Assembly (NCBI GenBank): GCA_025358645.1
Contig: JANYIW010000158.1
Coordinates: 1-45,998 of the forward strand
Reading direction: 5' to 3'
Length of the DNA: 45,998 nucleotides
From: Bacteroidales bacterium
GTDB taxonomy: Bacteria; Bacteroidota; Bacteroidia; Bacteroidales; VadinHA17
Position numbers and translations under genes: made by a program
The notes under the pieces: generated by a model
The model's database searches: none
What the model was told of the DNA's origin: nothing
The model's input: the letters and a program-made list of their open reading frames with translations, nothing else
In this document: positions 18,260-25,573 of the stretch, piece after piece
How positions within the stretch are numbered: the first letter of the stretch is position 1
Layout: every line of letters starts with the position of its first letter

Positions 18260-19621
18260 ATGAAAAAATTTATAATCATCTCCATTCTGGCGGCTTTGTT
18301 TGGCGCTGGTACGACACTCATGGCACAGGATAAACAGGAAGCTTACCTGGGTCTGCCAGGGGATAATCTTAATCTTTATGCTGTGATGAAGCTGTTCCAG
18401 CAATCAAAAACGCTTGAAGAGTTCGAAAGAATCCTTAACGATGAGAAATCCAATATCAATAATCTCGACCTTAATGGAGATAACATGGTGGATTACATTA
18501 AAGTATTTGATGATGTGGATGGCGATGTTCATAATATTGTATTGCAGGTTTCAGTAAGCCCGAAGGAAAACCAGGACATTGCTGTTTTTACAGTTCAACG
18601 ATTTAACAATGGACAGGTGCAAATCCAGCTTACCGGTGACGAAGAATTATATGGTAAGAATTATATTATTGAACCTATATTTGATAATGAAAACAACGGT
18701 GAGACACCTAATCCCGGATATTCGGGGAATACACGGTCTGTTGACGGACAGAATATAACTTATATTAGCACCACACCGGCTGAAATTGCCGGCTGGCCTC
18801 TGATAAGATTTATGTACCTTCCCTCCTATACAATCTGGCATTCTTCATGGTATTGGGACTATTACCCGACATACTGGCATCCATGGCGTCCGGCTTACTA
18901 TCATTACTATTACGGGTATCATTATAACCGGGATAATGATTATTTCGGACATTACCGCCGTTGGGACTCCCACCGCTATACAAGATGGAATGACTTTTAT
19001 TACAGTGGAAGGCGTTCTTTTTCCCCTGATGTTAATCGCAGAATAGAGGTTGGTACATATAAAGCAACATATTCACATCCCGACCAGAGAAAAGATGGAG
19101 AAAATAAGTTCGCTAAAATGCATCCTGATGAATACAGACGATCCTCAGATAATTCATCAGGGAATAACTCTGTAAGAAGATCCGATCAACAATCGAAAAA
19201 TGTCGGACAATCTAACGGGAATAGGACCAGCACTACACGAAGATCAACAACCACAACGACAAATAGATCCGCAACTGATCCATCCGCTGGTAAGAATACG
19301 GGGACAACCAGGAGATCATCAGGCGCAGTTAATAACAAGTCAGTGGTAAATCGTCCACCGGAAAAACCCATTGTAACCACTCGAAGGTCATCCACAACCG
19401 TGACAGACAAGTCAGTGGTAACTCGTCCACCGGAAAAACCAAATGTAACCACCCGAAGGTCATCCACAACAGTGACAGACAAGTCAGTTGTAAATCGTCC
19501 ACCTGAAAAAAACAATATTACTAACCGAAGGACTGTCAATAAAAACAAATCAGAAGCGACAATTAAAAAAGATAACAACCAGAAAGAGACTGATAACAAA
19601 GACGCTACCCGTAGAAAATAA
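18260..19621 (+). CDS. Secreted Tyr/Trp/His-rich protein with C-terminal 24-residue repeats
   Basis: A 453-residue protein with a signal peptide ending LMAQ (~23). Three zones follow. Residues ~25-155 form a globular domain with an Asp-rich stretch (LDLNGDNMVDYIKVFDDVDGD) that resembles a calcium-binding loop. Residues ~185-265 are crowded with Tyr, Trp, His and Arg (for example WYWDYYPTYWHPW). Residues ~290-453 are Ser/Thr/Arg/Pro-rich and include three 24-residue copies built on KSVVxRPPEK and TTRRSSTTV. I do not know the family; the layout suggests an envelope or matrix-associated protein. A strong terminator follows. The opposite-strand frame over the repeats is an artefact of the repeat. 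Confidence 0.75.
   Translation: MKKFIIISILAALFGAGTTLMAQDKQEAYLGLPGDNLNLYAVMKLFQQSKTLEEFERILNDEKSNINNLDLNGDNMVDYIKVFDDVDGDVHNIVLQVSVSPKENQDIAVFTVQRFNNGQVQIQLTGDEELYGKNYIIEPIFDNENNGETPNPGYSGNTRSVDGQNITYISTTPAEIAGWPLIRFMYLPSYTIWHSSWYWDYYPTYWHPWRPAYYHYYYGYHYNRDNDYFGHYRRWDSHRYTRWNDFYYSGRRSFSPDVNRRIEVGTYKATYSHPDQRKDGENKFAKMHPDEYRRSSDNSSGNNSVRRSDQQSKNVGQSNGNRTSTTRRSTTTTTNRSATDPSAGKNTGTTRRSSGAVNNKSVVNRPPEKPIVTTRRSSTTVTDKSVVTRPPEKPNVTTRRSSTTVTDKSVVNRPPEKNNITNRRTVNKNKSEATIKKDNNQKETDNKDATRRK
19337..19531 (+). repeat. 72-bp in-frame tandem repeat (about 2.7 copies)
   Basis: Copies begin with AAGTCAGT at 19337, 19409 and 19481, exactly 72 bp apart, and encode a 24-residue Arg/Thr/Pro unit. The first two are nearly identical at DNA level, so the array is probably young or kept homogeneous; the third decays after ~50 bp. 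Confidence 0.9.
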
Positions 19622-19646
19622 TATTAATAGATAAATTATAAATTAT

Positions 19647-19682
19647 AGCGAATTCCTGCGAAATCAGGAATTCGCTTTTTTT
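19647..19682 (+). terminator. Rho-independent terminator
   Basis: A perfect 12-bp stem, AGCGAATTCCTG (19647-19658) and CAGGAATTCGCT (19665-19676), with a 6-nt loop and a run of T after it. It ends the transcript of the repeat protein and isolates the phosphorelay cluster downstream. Confidence 0.92.
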
Positions 19683-19748
19683 ATGTTTCACTTTGTTAAC
19701 CTTTTGTGAAATCACCCTTCCCCTTTTCTCCCAATCTTACCTCATCTG

Positions 19749-19765
19749 TTTCTCATTTTGAGAAA
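19749..19765. promoter_or_regulatory. Palindrome TTTCTCA-N3-TGAGAAA, candidate activator site
   Basis: A perfect inverted repeat, 7 bp per arm with a 3-nt centre. Its core TTCTCA-N3-TGAGAA appears again upstream of the coiled-coil gene at 24231. It lies ~100 bp upstream of possible -24/-12 elements and ~150 bp upstream of the receiver-only gene. That is the usual position of enhancer sites for NtrC-type activators, one of which is encoded in this cluster. Binding is inferred. Confidence 0.5.
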
Positions 19766-19851
19766 TATTTTCTTTAACAACCTTCAAATAATTTAAAGAT
19801 TCATAACATAATTAATTAATATCTAATTAGATACAAATTGATGTCACCTTA

Positions 19852-19877
19852 TGGAGATAATCTGGCACATTTTTAGA
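19852..19877 (+). promoter_or_regulatory. Candidate -24/-12 (sigma-54-like) promoter
   Basis: Two overlapping matches are possible. TGGAGATAATCTGGCA (19852-19867) keeps the invariant GG and GC exactly 10 nt apart. TGGCACATTTTTAGA (19863-19877) has the perfect -24 box but GA in place of GC. Either would start RNA 20-30 nt before the ATG at 19909. A TTG/TAnnTTTG-type housekeeping promoter is not excluded. Confidence 0.35.
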
Positions 19878-19908
19878 ATAGTATCAACAAAACCAAGACG
19901 AAAGCATT

Positions 19909-20328
19909 ATGAAACAAACAGTCAATATACTTGTCGTTGAAGATAATGAATACTATAACAGTCTAATTTATAATGCCTTGCAGCAAAGCACTCATTTTGT
20001 GGAACATAAAATGAAATACAAATTGGTTCTACATTCATTTATAGATTCCTATAATTGCATTCGAAAAATTGAATCCCGTGAATTTATTGATAACGATGTT
20101 ATTGCTTTTGTTGATTATAATATGGATAATGGGACCAGTGGCGCAGAGATCATACGGTTGCTGAAAAAAGAAAACAACAATACCCTTGCAATCCTGCTCT
20201 CACAATCACGTACTATAGAAGAAAGAAGCACTCAGAATAATTACGATTTTTTTGTAATAAAGGATACTTTTGCTCCTGCACTCTGCAGATTATATCTTGA
20301 TCAATATATTGAAAATAAATTTTTATAG
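19909..20328 (+). CDS. Receiver-only response regulator
   Basis: A 139-residue single receiver domain. Acidic residues E11/D12 (VVEDNEYYN), phospho-acceptor D69 (FVDYNMDNG), Ser98/Ser100 (LLSQS) and Lys118 (VIKD) complete the active site; the Lys is followed by Asp instead of the common Pro. There is no output domain, so it likely acts as a phosphate shuttle or sink, or binds a partner. The pattern VEDxExYNxL is shared with the receiver of the NtrC-type protein downstream, which suggests that the two arose by duplication. First gene of the cluster; 32 bp separate it from the kinase start chosen here. Confidence 0.85.
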   Translation: MKQTVNILVVEDNEYYNSLIYNALQQSTHFVEHKMKYKLVLHSFIDSYNCIRKIESREFIDNDVIAFVDYNMDNGTSGAEIIRLLKKENNNTLAILLSQSRTIEERSTQNNYDFFVIKDTFAPALCRLYLDQYIENKFL

Positions 20329-20360
20329 CTTTGGGTATTATTTATCCTTCCAAAATACCC

Positions 20361-22757
20361 GTGAAGAAAATTTCAGTTCAGCTAAAGATTGGATTATTAA
20401 TGATACTGGCAGTTGTCCTTCTCTCAGCAACCGGTTATCTATCCTATCGCAATCTTTCTTCAATAGTTACTTCAATTCAGTTGGACTTAAAACCTGACCT
20501 TCGGATATTAAGCATCAGGGAAATTTCAATGGATCTGGAAAAGGCACAGAACAGTATCCGCATTTATACCAGTACCCATAATACACTGGATCTTAACCTT
20601 TATTACGGTATCATCTCTAACATTGATGGTAAGGTTAGCAGGTTGCGTTCCGAATGTTTGACTGATTCTTTGGTTCTCCAACAGACTGATACAATCAGTA
20701 AGCTCATTGAAAAAAATATAGTTATCTGGAACCAGATTTTGTATCTCTATAATAACCACACTGTTGTTGAAGATCTTAAACAATTATCTGACCGGTTGGA
20801 TAGTAGTTCATTGGAAGCAAGTAAAACTGAAAAGAATATACTCAAACGTGTTTTCAATAGCACAAATAAAAACAGGTTGAATGAAAAAGAAATTATCAGT
20901 AATCTTAAAGAGATAGAACAGCAAGACAGCATAACAAAGGAAAGATTGATGATGAGGGAGTCAACGTTAGCTGTCACCAGCTCTGAAATCAAAGAACAGT
21001 TTTATGACCTGATTACCAAAATTGAAAATGAAATTACCGGAATTATTAATGCAAAAGCTTTAGCAGCCAATAAATTAGCAGCAAGAACCTACATCTGGCT
21101 GGCTATGTTTTCTGTTTCGGGCACTCTCCTGGCAATTTTAGTTATGCTTATAATTGTCCGATATGTAAGAAAGACCTATGTTTATCAGATTGCCCTTCAG
21201 ACTTCTAAAGATGAAGCCGAAAAACTGGCACGGACAAAAGAACTCTTTATGGCTAATATGAGTCATGAGATCCGTACACCTGTAACAGCTATTTCAGGGT
21301 TTACAGAACAGCTTTTGCATGAACCATTAGATGAAAATACAAACCGTACGCTGAAAATTATCAAATCCTCCTCCGATCATCTGGCGAAAATAATTAATGA
21401 TATTCTCGATTTTGCCAAATTGCAGAATGGAAGATTATCACTGGAAAAAGTACATTTCACTGTTGCACAAATTCTCGAAGATGTATTTGCGCTGTTTGAA
21501 AGAAATGCGCTCAGGAATAACACCAGCTTAACCTATTCAATAAGCCCGGAGACCCCTGATGTTTTGCTGGGAGATCCTTACCGTCTAAAACAAATAATGA
21601 TTAATCTGGTTAGTAATTCAGTCAAATTCACTAAAAACGGGATGGTAAATTTAAGTGTGGATTGTATCAAAAAGGGATCGGCAGAAATTGAACTGGTCAT
21701 AGAGGTAACTGATACGGGTATTGGTATTGAAGAGAGTAAAATAGACTTTATTTTTGAAGATTTCACCCAGGAAGAGATGAGCACTACCCGCAAATATGGC
21801 GGAACAGGATTAGGTTTATCGATAGTCAAAAAGCTTATAGAATTGCAGAGCGGTACTATTGTTTGCGTAAGCAGGAAGAATCATGGAACCACAATTACCT
21901 GTAATATTCCCTACCAGACTGGTGATGAAAAACTGGTCAGAAAAGAGGTTATTCCTCCCTTGTATATTCCTGAAGAAATCAGAAATCTGAAAATACTGAT
22001 TGTCGATGATGAAGAATACAACCGTCTCCTTTTCAAAACGATACTGGACAGGTGGAAAGTCAGTAATCATGAGGTTGCAAATGGAATGGAAGCTTTGGAA
22101 ATATTAAAATCACATCGGTTTGATCTATTGTTTATGGATGCCAGAATGCCTGGTATTGACGGATTAAAAGCTACCCAGTTTATCAGGGATGAAATGAATA
22201 TTACGGAATCAGAAATGCCGGTGATCTGTATCTCGGCTGCCTCCGTAAAAGAAGACTGGCAAAAATACCGACAGGCCGGGATGAATGCGGTGCTTCCAAA
22301 ACCATTTACTGAAGAGACATTACTAACAACAATTCTTTCTGTGATTAAAGATTATGAACCGGTTGCAAATGTTGAACCAATTAGTGAAGAAAAAATTAAA
22401 TCTACTGCTCCGGATAAAATTAATTTAGATAATCTTTATCACATTTCAGGGGGTGATGAACAGTTTGTAAAGCAGATGCTGGTCTCTTTTATCGATTCAA
22501 CAAAAAAAGGTCTGGACGAAATGCAGGAGGCCGTAAAATCTGGTCGGGTGGACTCCATCGCGGATCTGGCACATAAAATGTTACCTCCATGTAAGCATAT
22601 AGGCGCATCGGATCTTTACAATCTCCTTAGAAAGTTTGAAGAAAATATTAAAAATAATGTTGAACCACAGGCTCTTGAGAAACTGTCGGCAGAAACACTT
22701 CTGGAATTTGAAATCGTAAGTGGCCTTATTAAAGATCAAATTACAAAAATCAGTTAA
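20361..22757 (+). CDS. Hybrid histidine kinase: sensor, HisKA, HATPase, receiver, Hpt
   Basis: I take the GTG at 20361 as start (798 residues, MKKISVQLKIGLLM), since the upstream TTG adds a non-signal-like peptide and the next ATG would cut the first membrane helix. Helices at ~8-28 and ~244-268 enclose a ~215-residue periplasmic, helical sensor with no family I know. HisKA has His302 (NMSHEIRTP); HATPase_c has NLVSNSVKF (~415-423), DTGIGI (~451-456) and GGTGLGLS. The receiver has D549/D550, acceptor Asp593 (FMDARMPGID) and Lys647. The C-terminal Hpt has His738 in DLAHKMLPP. All parts of a His-Asp-His relay are thus in one chain; the onward Asp is probably in the NtrC-type or receiver-only protein. 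Confidence 0.93.
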   Translation: MKKISVQLKIGLLMILAVVLLSATGYLSYRNLSSIVTSIQLDLKPDLRILSIREISMDLEKAQNSIRIYTSTHNTLDLNLYYGIISNIDGKVSRLRSECLTDSLVLQQTDTISKLIEKNIVIWNQILYLYNNHTVVEDLKQLSDRLDSSSLEASKTEKNILKRVFNSTNKNRLNEKEIISNLKEIEQQDSITKERLMMRESTLAVTSSEIKEQFYDLITKIENEITGIINAKALAANKLAARTYIWLAMFSVSGTLLAILVMLIIVRYVRKTYVYQIALQTSKDEAEKLARTKELFMANMSHEIRTPVTAISGFTEQLLHEPLDENTNRTLKIIKSSSDHLAKIINDILDFAKLQNGRLSLEKVHFTVAQILEDVFALFERNALRNNTSLTYSISPETPDVLLGDPYRLKQIMINLVSNSVKFTKNGMVNLSVDCIKKGSAEIELVIEVTDTGIGIEESKIDFIFEDFTQEEMSTTRKYGGTGLGLSIVKKLIELQSGTIVCVSRKNHGTTITCNIPYQTGDEKLVRKEVIPPLYIPEEIRNLKILIVDDEEYNRLLFKTILDRWKVSNHEVANGMEALEILKSHRFDLLFMDARMPGIDGLKATQFIRDEMNITESEMPVICISAASVKEDWQKYRQAGMNAVLPKPFTEETLLTTILSVIKDYEPVANVEPISEEKIKSTAPDKINLDNLYHISGGDEQFVKQMLVSFIDSTKKGLDEMQEAVKSGRVDSIADLAHKMLPPCKHIGASDLYNLLRKFEENIKNNVEPQALEKLSAETLLEFEIVSGLIKDQITKIS

Positions 22758-22833
22758 AACTATGGCAAATTCGGCCATTTTTACTTTACTTTGCAAGTAC
22801 TGGAATTATCAATAAACCAGAATTCGTCAAGAT

Positions 22834-24183
22834 ATGTCTGAAAAGCCTTTTAAAATATTTGTTGTAGAAGACAGCGAATGGTATAACAGGCTTTTAGTCC
22901 ACACTCTTTCTCTAAATCCTGACTTTGAGATAAAAAGTTTTTTCAATGGGAAAGATTTTCTGAATAATCTTTTTGAATTACCTGATATTGTAACCCTTGA
23001 TTACAGGCTTCCGGATTATACAGGGCTTGAGGTGCTGAAAAGAATCAGAGAGGAGAATAGCGATGTTCAGGTTATACTCATTTCAGAACAGGAAGATATT
23101 GATACGGTAGTCAGTCTGCTAAAAATGGGAGCTTATGACTATATAAGCAAGTCAGACGATATTAAGGACCGGCTCATAAACACAGTCAAGAATATCAGGA
23201 ACGGTATCGGACTTAAGAGAGAGATAACCACGCTGCGCAAAGAAGTTCAAAAGAAATACAGTTTTCGTGAAAGCATACTGGGCGAAAGTCCCGCTATAAT
23301 GAGTGTCTACGACCTTATTGACAAAACTCTTAGTTCAAACATTACAGTTATTATTTCAGGCGAAACAGGAACAGGAAAAGAATTGGTTGCAAAGGCGATT
23401 CATTACAATTCAAAGCGAAAAGACAAATCATTCGTTACAGTTAATGTTGCTGCTATCCCATCCGAATTGATTGAGAGCGAATTGTTCGGTCATGAAAAAG
23501 GCGCCTTTACGGGCGCTTCCTACAGACGAATAGGCCGTTTTGAAGAAGCAGACGGAGGTACCCTCTTTCTTGACGAAATAGGAGAAATGGAACTGAATTT
23601 ACAGGCAAAGTTATTGCGTGTTCTGCAGGAAAAAGAGATTGTCAGGATAGGCAGTAACAAGCCCGTTAAGACCGACTGCCGGATTGTTGTTGCAACAAAT
23701 AAAAACCTGAAAGAGGAAGTAAAGAGAGGAAACTTCAGGGAAGATCTGTATTACAGACTTTTAGGATTACCTATCGAGTTACCTCCTTTACGCGACAGAG
23801 CAAATGATATATTGATTCTGGCCGGGAATTTTATTGGAAAATTCTGCGAAGAAAACAATATAATGTTAAAAAAACTGTCAGTAGAATCACAAAAAAAACT
23901 TATGAATTATCCGTTTCCTGGAAACGTCCGCGAATTAAAATCGGTTATTGAACTCGCGGTAACCATCTCGGAGAATGGTGTTATTGAACCAACTGATCTT
24001 GTGATTGACAGAGGTGATCCACTGTCTGATGTTGCCAATGACAATCTGACCCTGAGGGAATACCAGGTGAAAATAATTAAAGCCACTCTCAAAAAGAATA
24101 ATGACGATATCAAACTTGCTGCCGAAAAGCTCGATATTGGAATTTCTACCATTTACCGCATATTAAAGGAAGAGAAGGAGTAA
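22834..24183 (+). CDS. NtrC-type sigma-54-dependent response regulator
   Basis: A 449-residue protein with the classic three domains. The receiver (1-~120) has acceptor Asp56 (LDYRLPDYTG) and Lys106, followed by Ser rather than Pro. The AAA+ domain (~147-375) has Walker A GETGTGKE (176-183), the sigma-54 loop GAFTGA (223-228), Walker B TLFLDEIGE (243-251) and arginine-finger region FREDLYYRL (301-309). The Fis-type helix-turn-helix is at ~410-445 (DIKLAAEKLDIGISTIYRIL). It should drive open-complex formation with RpoN. It sits 76 bp after the kinase, so it is the natural partner. Palindromes upstream of 19909 and 24397 are candidate binding sites. Confidence 0.95.
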   Translation: MSEKPFKIFVVEDSEWYNRLLVHTLSLNPDFEIKSFFNGKDFLNNLFELPDIVTLDYRLPDYTGLEVLKRIREENSDVQVILISEQEDIDTVVSLLKMGAYDYISKSDDIKDRLINTVKNIRNGIGLKREITTLRKEVQKKYSFRESILGESPAIMSVYDLIDKTLSSNITVIISGETGTGKELVAKAIHYNSKRKDKSFVTVNVAAIPSELIESELFGHEKGAFTGASYRRIGRFEEADGGTLFLDEIGEMELNLQAKLLRVLQEKEIVRIGSNKPVKTDCRIVVATNKNLKEEVKRGNFREDLYYRLLGLPIELPPLRDRANDILILAGNFIGKFCEENNIMLKKLSVESQKKLMNYPFPGNVRELKSVIELAVTISENGVIEPTDLVIDRGDPLSDVANDNLTLREYQVKIIKATLKKNNDDIKLAAEKLDIGISTIYRILKEEKE

Positions 24184-24230
24184 TGAATAACTCCTGCTTA
24201 ATGAATACTCTCTGTCCATTATCTTTTTTC

Positions 24231-24264
24231 TTCTCAATATGAGAATTGATTTCTCAAAATGAAC
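24231..24264. promoter_or_regulatory. TTCTCA-N3-TGAGAA palindrome plus degenerate second copy
   Basis: TTCTCAATATGAGAA (24231-24245) is a perfect inverted repeat with the same core as the site at 19749. TTCTCAAAATGAAC (24251-24264) is a second copy with a decayed right arm, and its centre is 20 bp away (about two helix turns). Both lie 75-100 bp upstream of the -24/-12-like element at 24333. Tandem sites on one DNA face are typical of NtrC-type activator enhancers. Binding is inferred. Confidence 0.5.
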
Positions 24265-24332
24265 TATTTATTATTCTAAGTGCTCGTAGGCAACGTACTC
24301 ATTTTAAATACGTTAATGTCATTAATAATTTA

Positions 24333-24348
24333 AGGCATAGTGTTTGAA
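24333..24348 (+). promoter_or_regulatory. Candidate -24/-12-like promoter
   Basis: AGGCATAGTGTTTGAA has GGCA at the -24 position and TTG at -12 with the right spacing (10 nt between GG and GA), but A replaces the usual C of the -12 GC. Start of RNA would be near 24358, about 40 nt before the ATG. Weak match alone; it gains weight from the palindromes upstream. Confidence 0.3.
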
Positions 24349-24382
24349 GTAGAATAAGCCATAACAAAAAAGTAAATTAAAC

Positions 24383-24390
24383 AAGGAGGA
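24383..24390 (+). promoter_or_regulatory. Strong Shine-Dalgarno sequence
   Basis: AAGGAGGA ends 6 nt before the ATG at 24397. Bacteroidota genes rarely use such sites, and the neighbours at 14441, 18260 and 19909 have none, so this is an outlier that fixes the start. Confidence 0.75.
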
Positions 24391-24396
24391 ATTAAA

Positions 24397-25380
24397 ATGA
24401 CAAATGAAGTAAACAGTACCCGTCCTATCGCAAATGATAATGCGGCTTCAAGAAATAACGAAAGAAAGGCAAAGAAAGAAGGAATGAAAAAAGGCATTTG
24501 GACAACACTAATAGTGTGTCTTCTTCTTTTGGTAGTAGCCGGTTTCGTCGTAAATTCAATGTATAATAATGAGCAGAAAAAACATCTTGCTATTGTAGAA
24601 AACCAAAAACACTCATTTACACAATTATTAACTTCCAGAGACTCAGTTATCAACGAATGGATGTTAACATTTGATCAAATTGAAAAAGATCTGAGCACAG
24701 TAAAAGAGAAAGAAAACATAATAACGATGAAGTCGTCGGATAAAGAGTTTTCTAAAGACAAAAAGGAGCAGATACTAAAGGATATTGAGTATGTTAATAC
24801 TCTGCTCGATCAGAATAAAAAGAAGATAGCCTCGTTGACAGCACAACTAAAGAATTCAGGTGGCACAATTAAAGGCCTGCAGGTTAAAATGGCAGAACTT
24901 GAAACTACTATGAAACTTCGTGAAACTGAAATAGCTGAACTTAAAGTAAATCTGACTCAAAAGGATTTCGAAATCGGACAACTTAATACAAAAATGACTG
25001 ATCAGCAGATTGCAATTGCACAGAAGGATGAGAAAATCAGTAATCAGTTTGCTGAGATGAACAAAGGTTTTGTAGCTTATGGAACATACAAAACTCTTAA
25101 AGCAAAGGGTCTGGTTTCTAAGGAAGGCGGATTTCTGGGACTTGGTAAGAAAGAGTCATTACACCAGGATTTTTCTGATAGTTTATTTACCCAGGTCAAT
25201 ATTAAAGAAACGAAAAGTATTCCTGTGAATTCAAAATCTGCAAAGCTTATTACTGAACACCCAACCAACTCCTACGCTTTGGTTCGTGACAAAAACAATA
25301 AAATTGCAAGCATAGAGATAAAAGATCCGGAACAGTTCTGGAAAATATCAAAGTATGCTGTTGTGGAAATTAAGAATTAA
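24397..25380 (+). CDS. Single-pass membrane protein with long coiled coil
   Basis: A 327-residue protein. A polar, basic N-terminus (~1-32) precedes one membrane helix (~33-53, WTTLIVCLLLLVVAGFVV), then ~55-225 is heptad-rich coiled coil with Lys/Glu/Gln, including KMAELETTMKLRETEIAELK. The last ~100 residues form a small globular domain with KSAKLITEHPTNSYAL and DPEQFWKISKYAVVEI. Orientation is probably N-in, so coil and C-domain are periplasmic. I know no function; it resembles uncharacterised Bacteroidota envelope proteins. It has its own upstream palindromes, a strong ribosome-binding site and a terminator, and follows the NtrC-type gene, so I infer that it is an output of that regulator. 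Confidence 0.85.
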   Translation: MTNEVNSTRPIANDNAASRNNERKAKKEGMKKGIWTTLIVCLLLLVVAGFVVNSMYNNEQKKHLAIVENQKHSFTQLLTSRDSVINEWMLTFDQIEKDLSTVKEKENIITMKSSDKEFSKDKKEQILKDIEYVNTLLDQNKKKIASLTAQLKNSGGTIKGLQVKMAELETTMKLRETEIAELKVNLTQKDFEIGQLNTKMTDQQIAIAQKDEKISNQFAEMNKGFVAYGTYKTLKAKGLVSKEGGFLGLGKKESLHQDFSDSLFTQVNIKETKSIPVNSKSAKLITEHPTNSYALVRDKNNKIASIEIKDPEQFWKISKYAVVEIKN

Positions 25381-25395
25381 AAGGTTTATGCTCTG

Positions 25396-25417
25396 AATTT
25401 AAGGCATACGTTGTGAA
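25396..25417 (+). repeat. Second copy of AATTTAAGGCATA promoter-like motif
   Basis: AATTTAAGGCATA at 25396-25408 repeats the 13 bp at 24327-24339 exactly, and the GG-N10-GA pattern is also kept (GG 25403, GA 25414). It lies between the coiled-coil gene stop and its terminator. It could be a promoter for a very short RNA or a relic of duplication. Confidence 0.4.
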
Positions 25418-25428
25418 AAGCAAAGTAT

Positions 25429-25468
25429 GAGGCCTCACGGGATTTTAAATCCGTGGGGCCTTTTTTTT
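25429..25468 (+). terminator. Rho-independent terminator
   Basis: GGCCTCACGGGATTT pairs with AAATCCGTGGGGCC (one bulge, one G-T pair) and is followed by eight T. It ends the coiled-coil gene transcript and shows that the open frame running through it is not the start of the next gene. Confidence 0.9.
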
Positions 25469-25573
25469 AAGTCAGAATTATTTATAATTTCGTCAAAAGA
25501 TTTTTTTTCCCGGGAACAAATACCGGACTTCAATACGACCGCATGCTATAAATGTAATAAAGTAAACATTAAA

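Noticed and set aside
19186-19599. 137-residue minus-strand open frame with Val/Asp/Leu repeats
   Set aside because: It mirrors the 72-bp repeats of the plus-strand gene; composition is repeat-driven and there is no upstream signal.
19821-19832. ATCTAATTAGAT palindrome as an operator
   Set aside because: In such AT-rich DNA a 12-bp A/T-dominated palindrome is not surprising, and there is no second copy.
20331-20360. TTG at 20331 as start of the hybrid kinase
   Set aside because: GTG at 20361 gives MKKISVQLK before the first membrane helix, a far better N-terminus.
22762-22783. ATGGC-N7-GCCAT followed by TTTTT as a terminator between kinase and NtrC genes
   Set aside because: A 5-bp stem is too weak, and the genes are likely co-transcribed; at most partial attenuation.
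25427-25573. N-terminal extension of the deacetylase reading frame
   Set aside because: It runs through the terminator stem and T-run; the ATG at 25574 begins a proper signal peptide.
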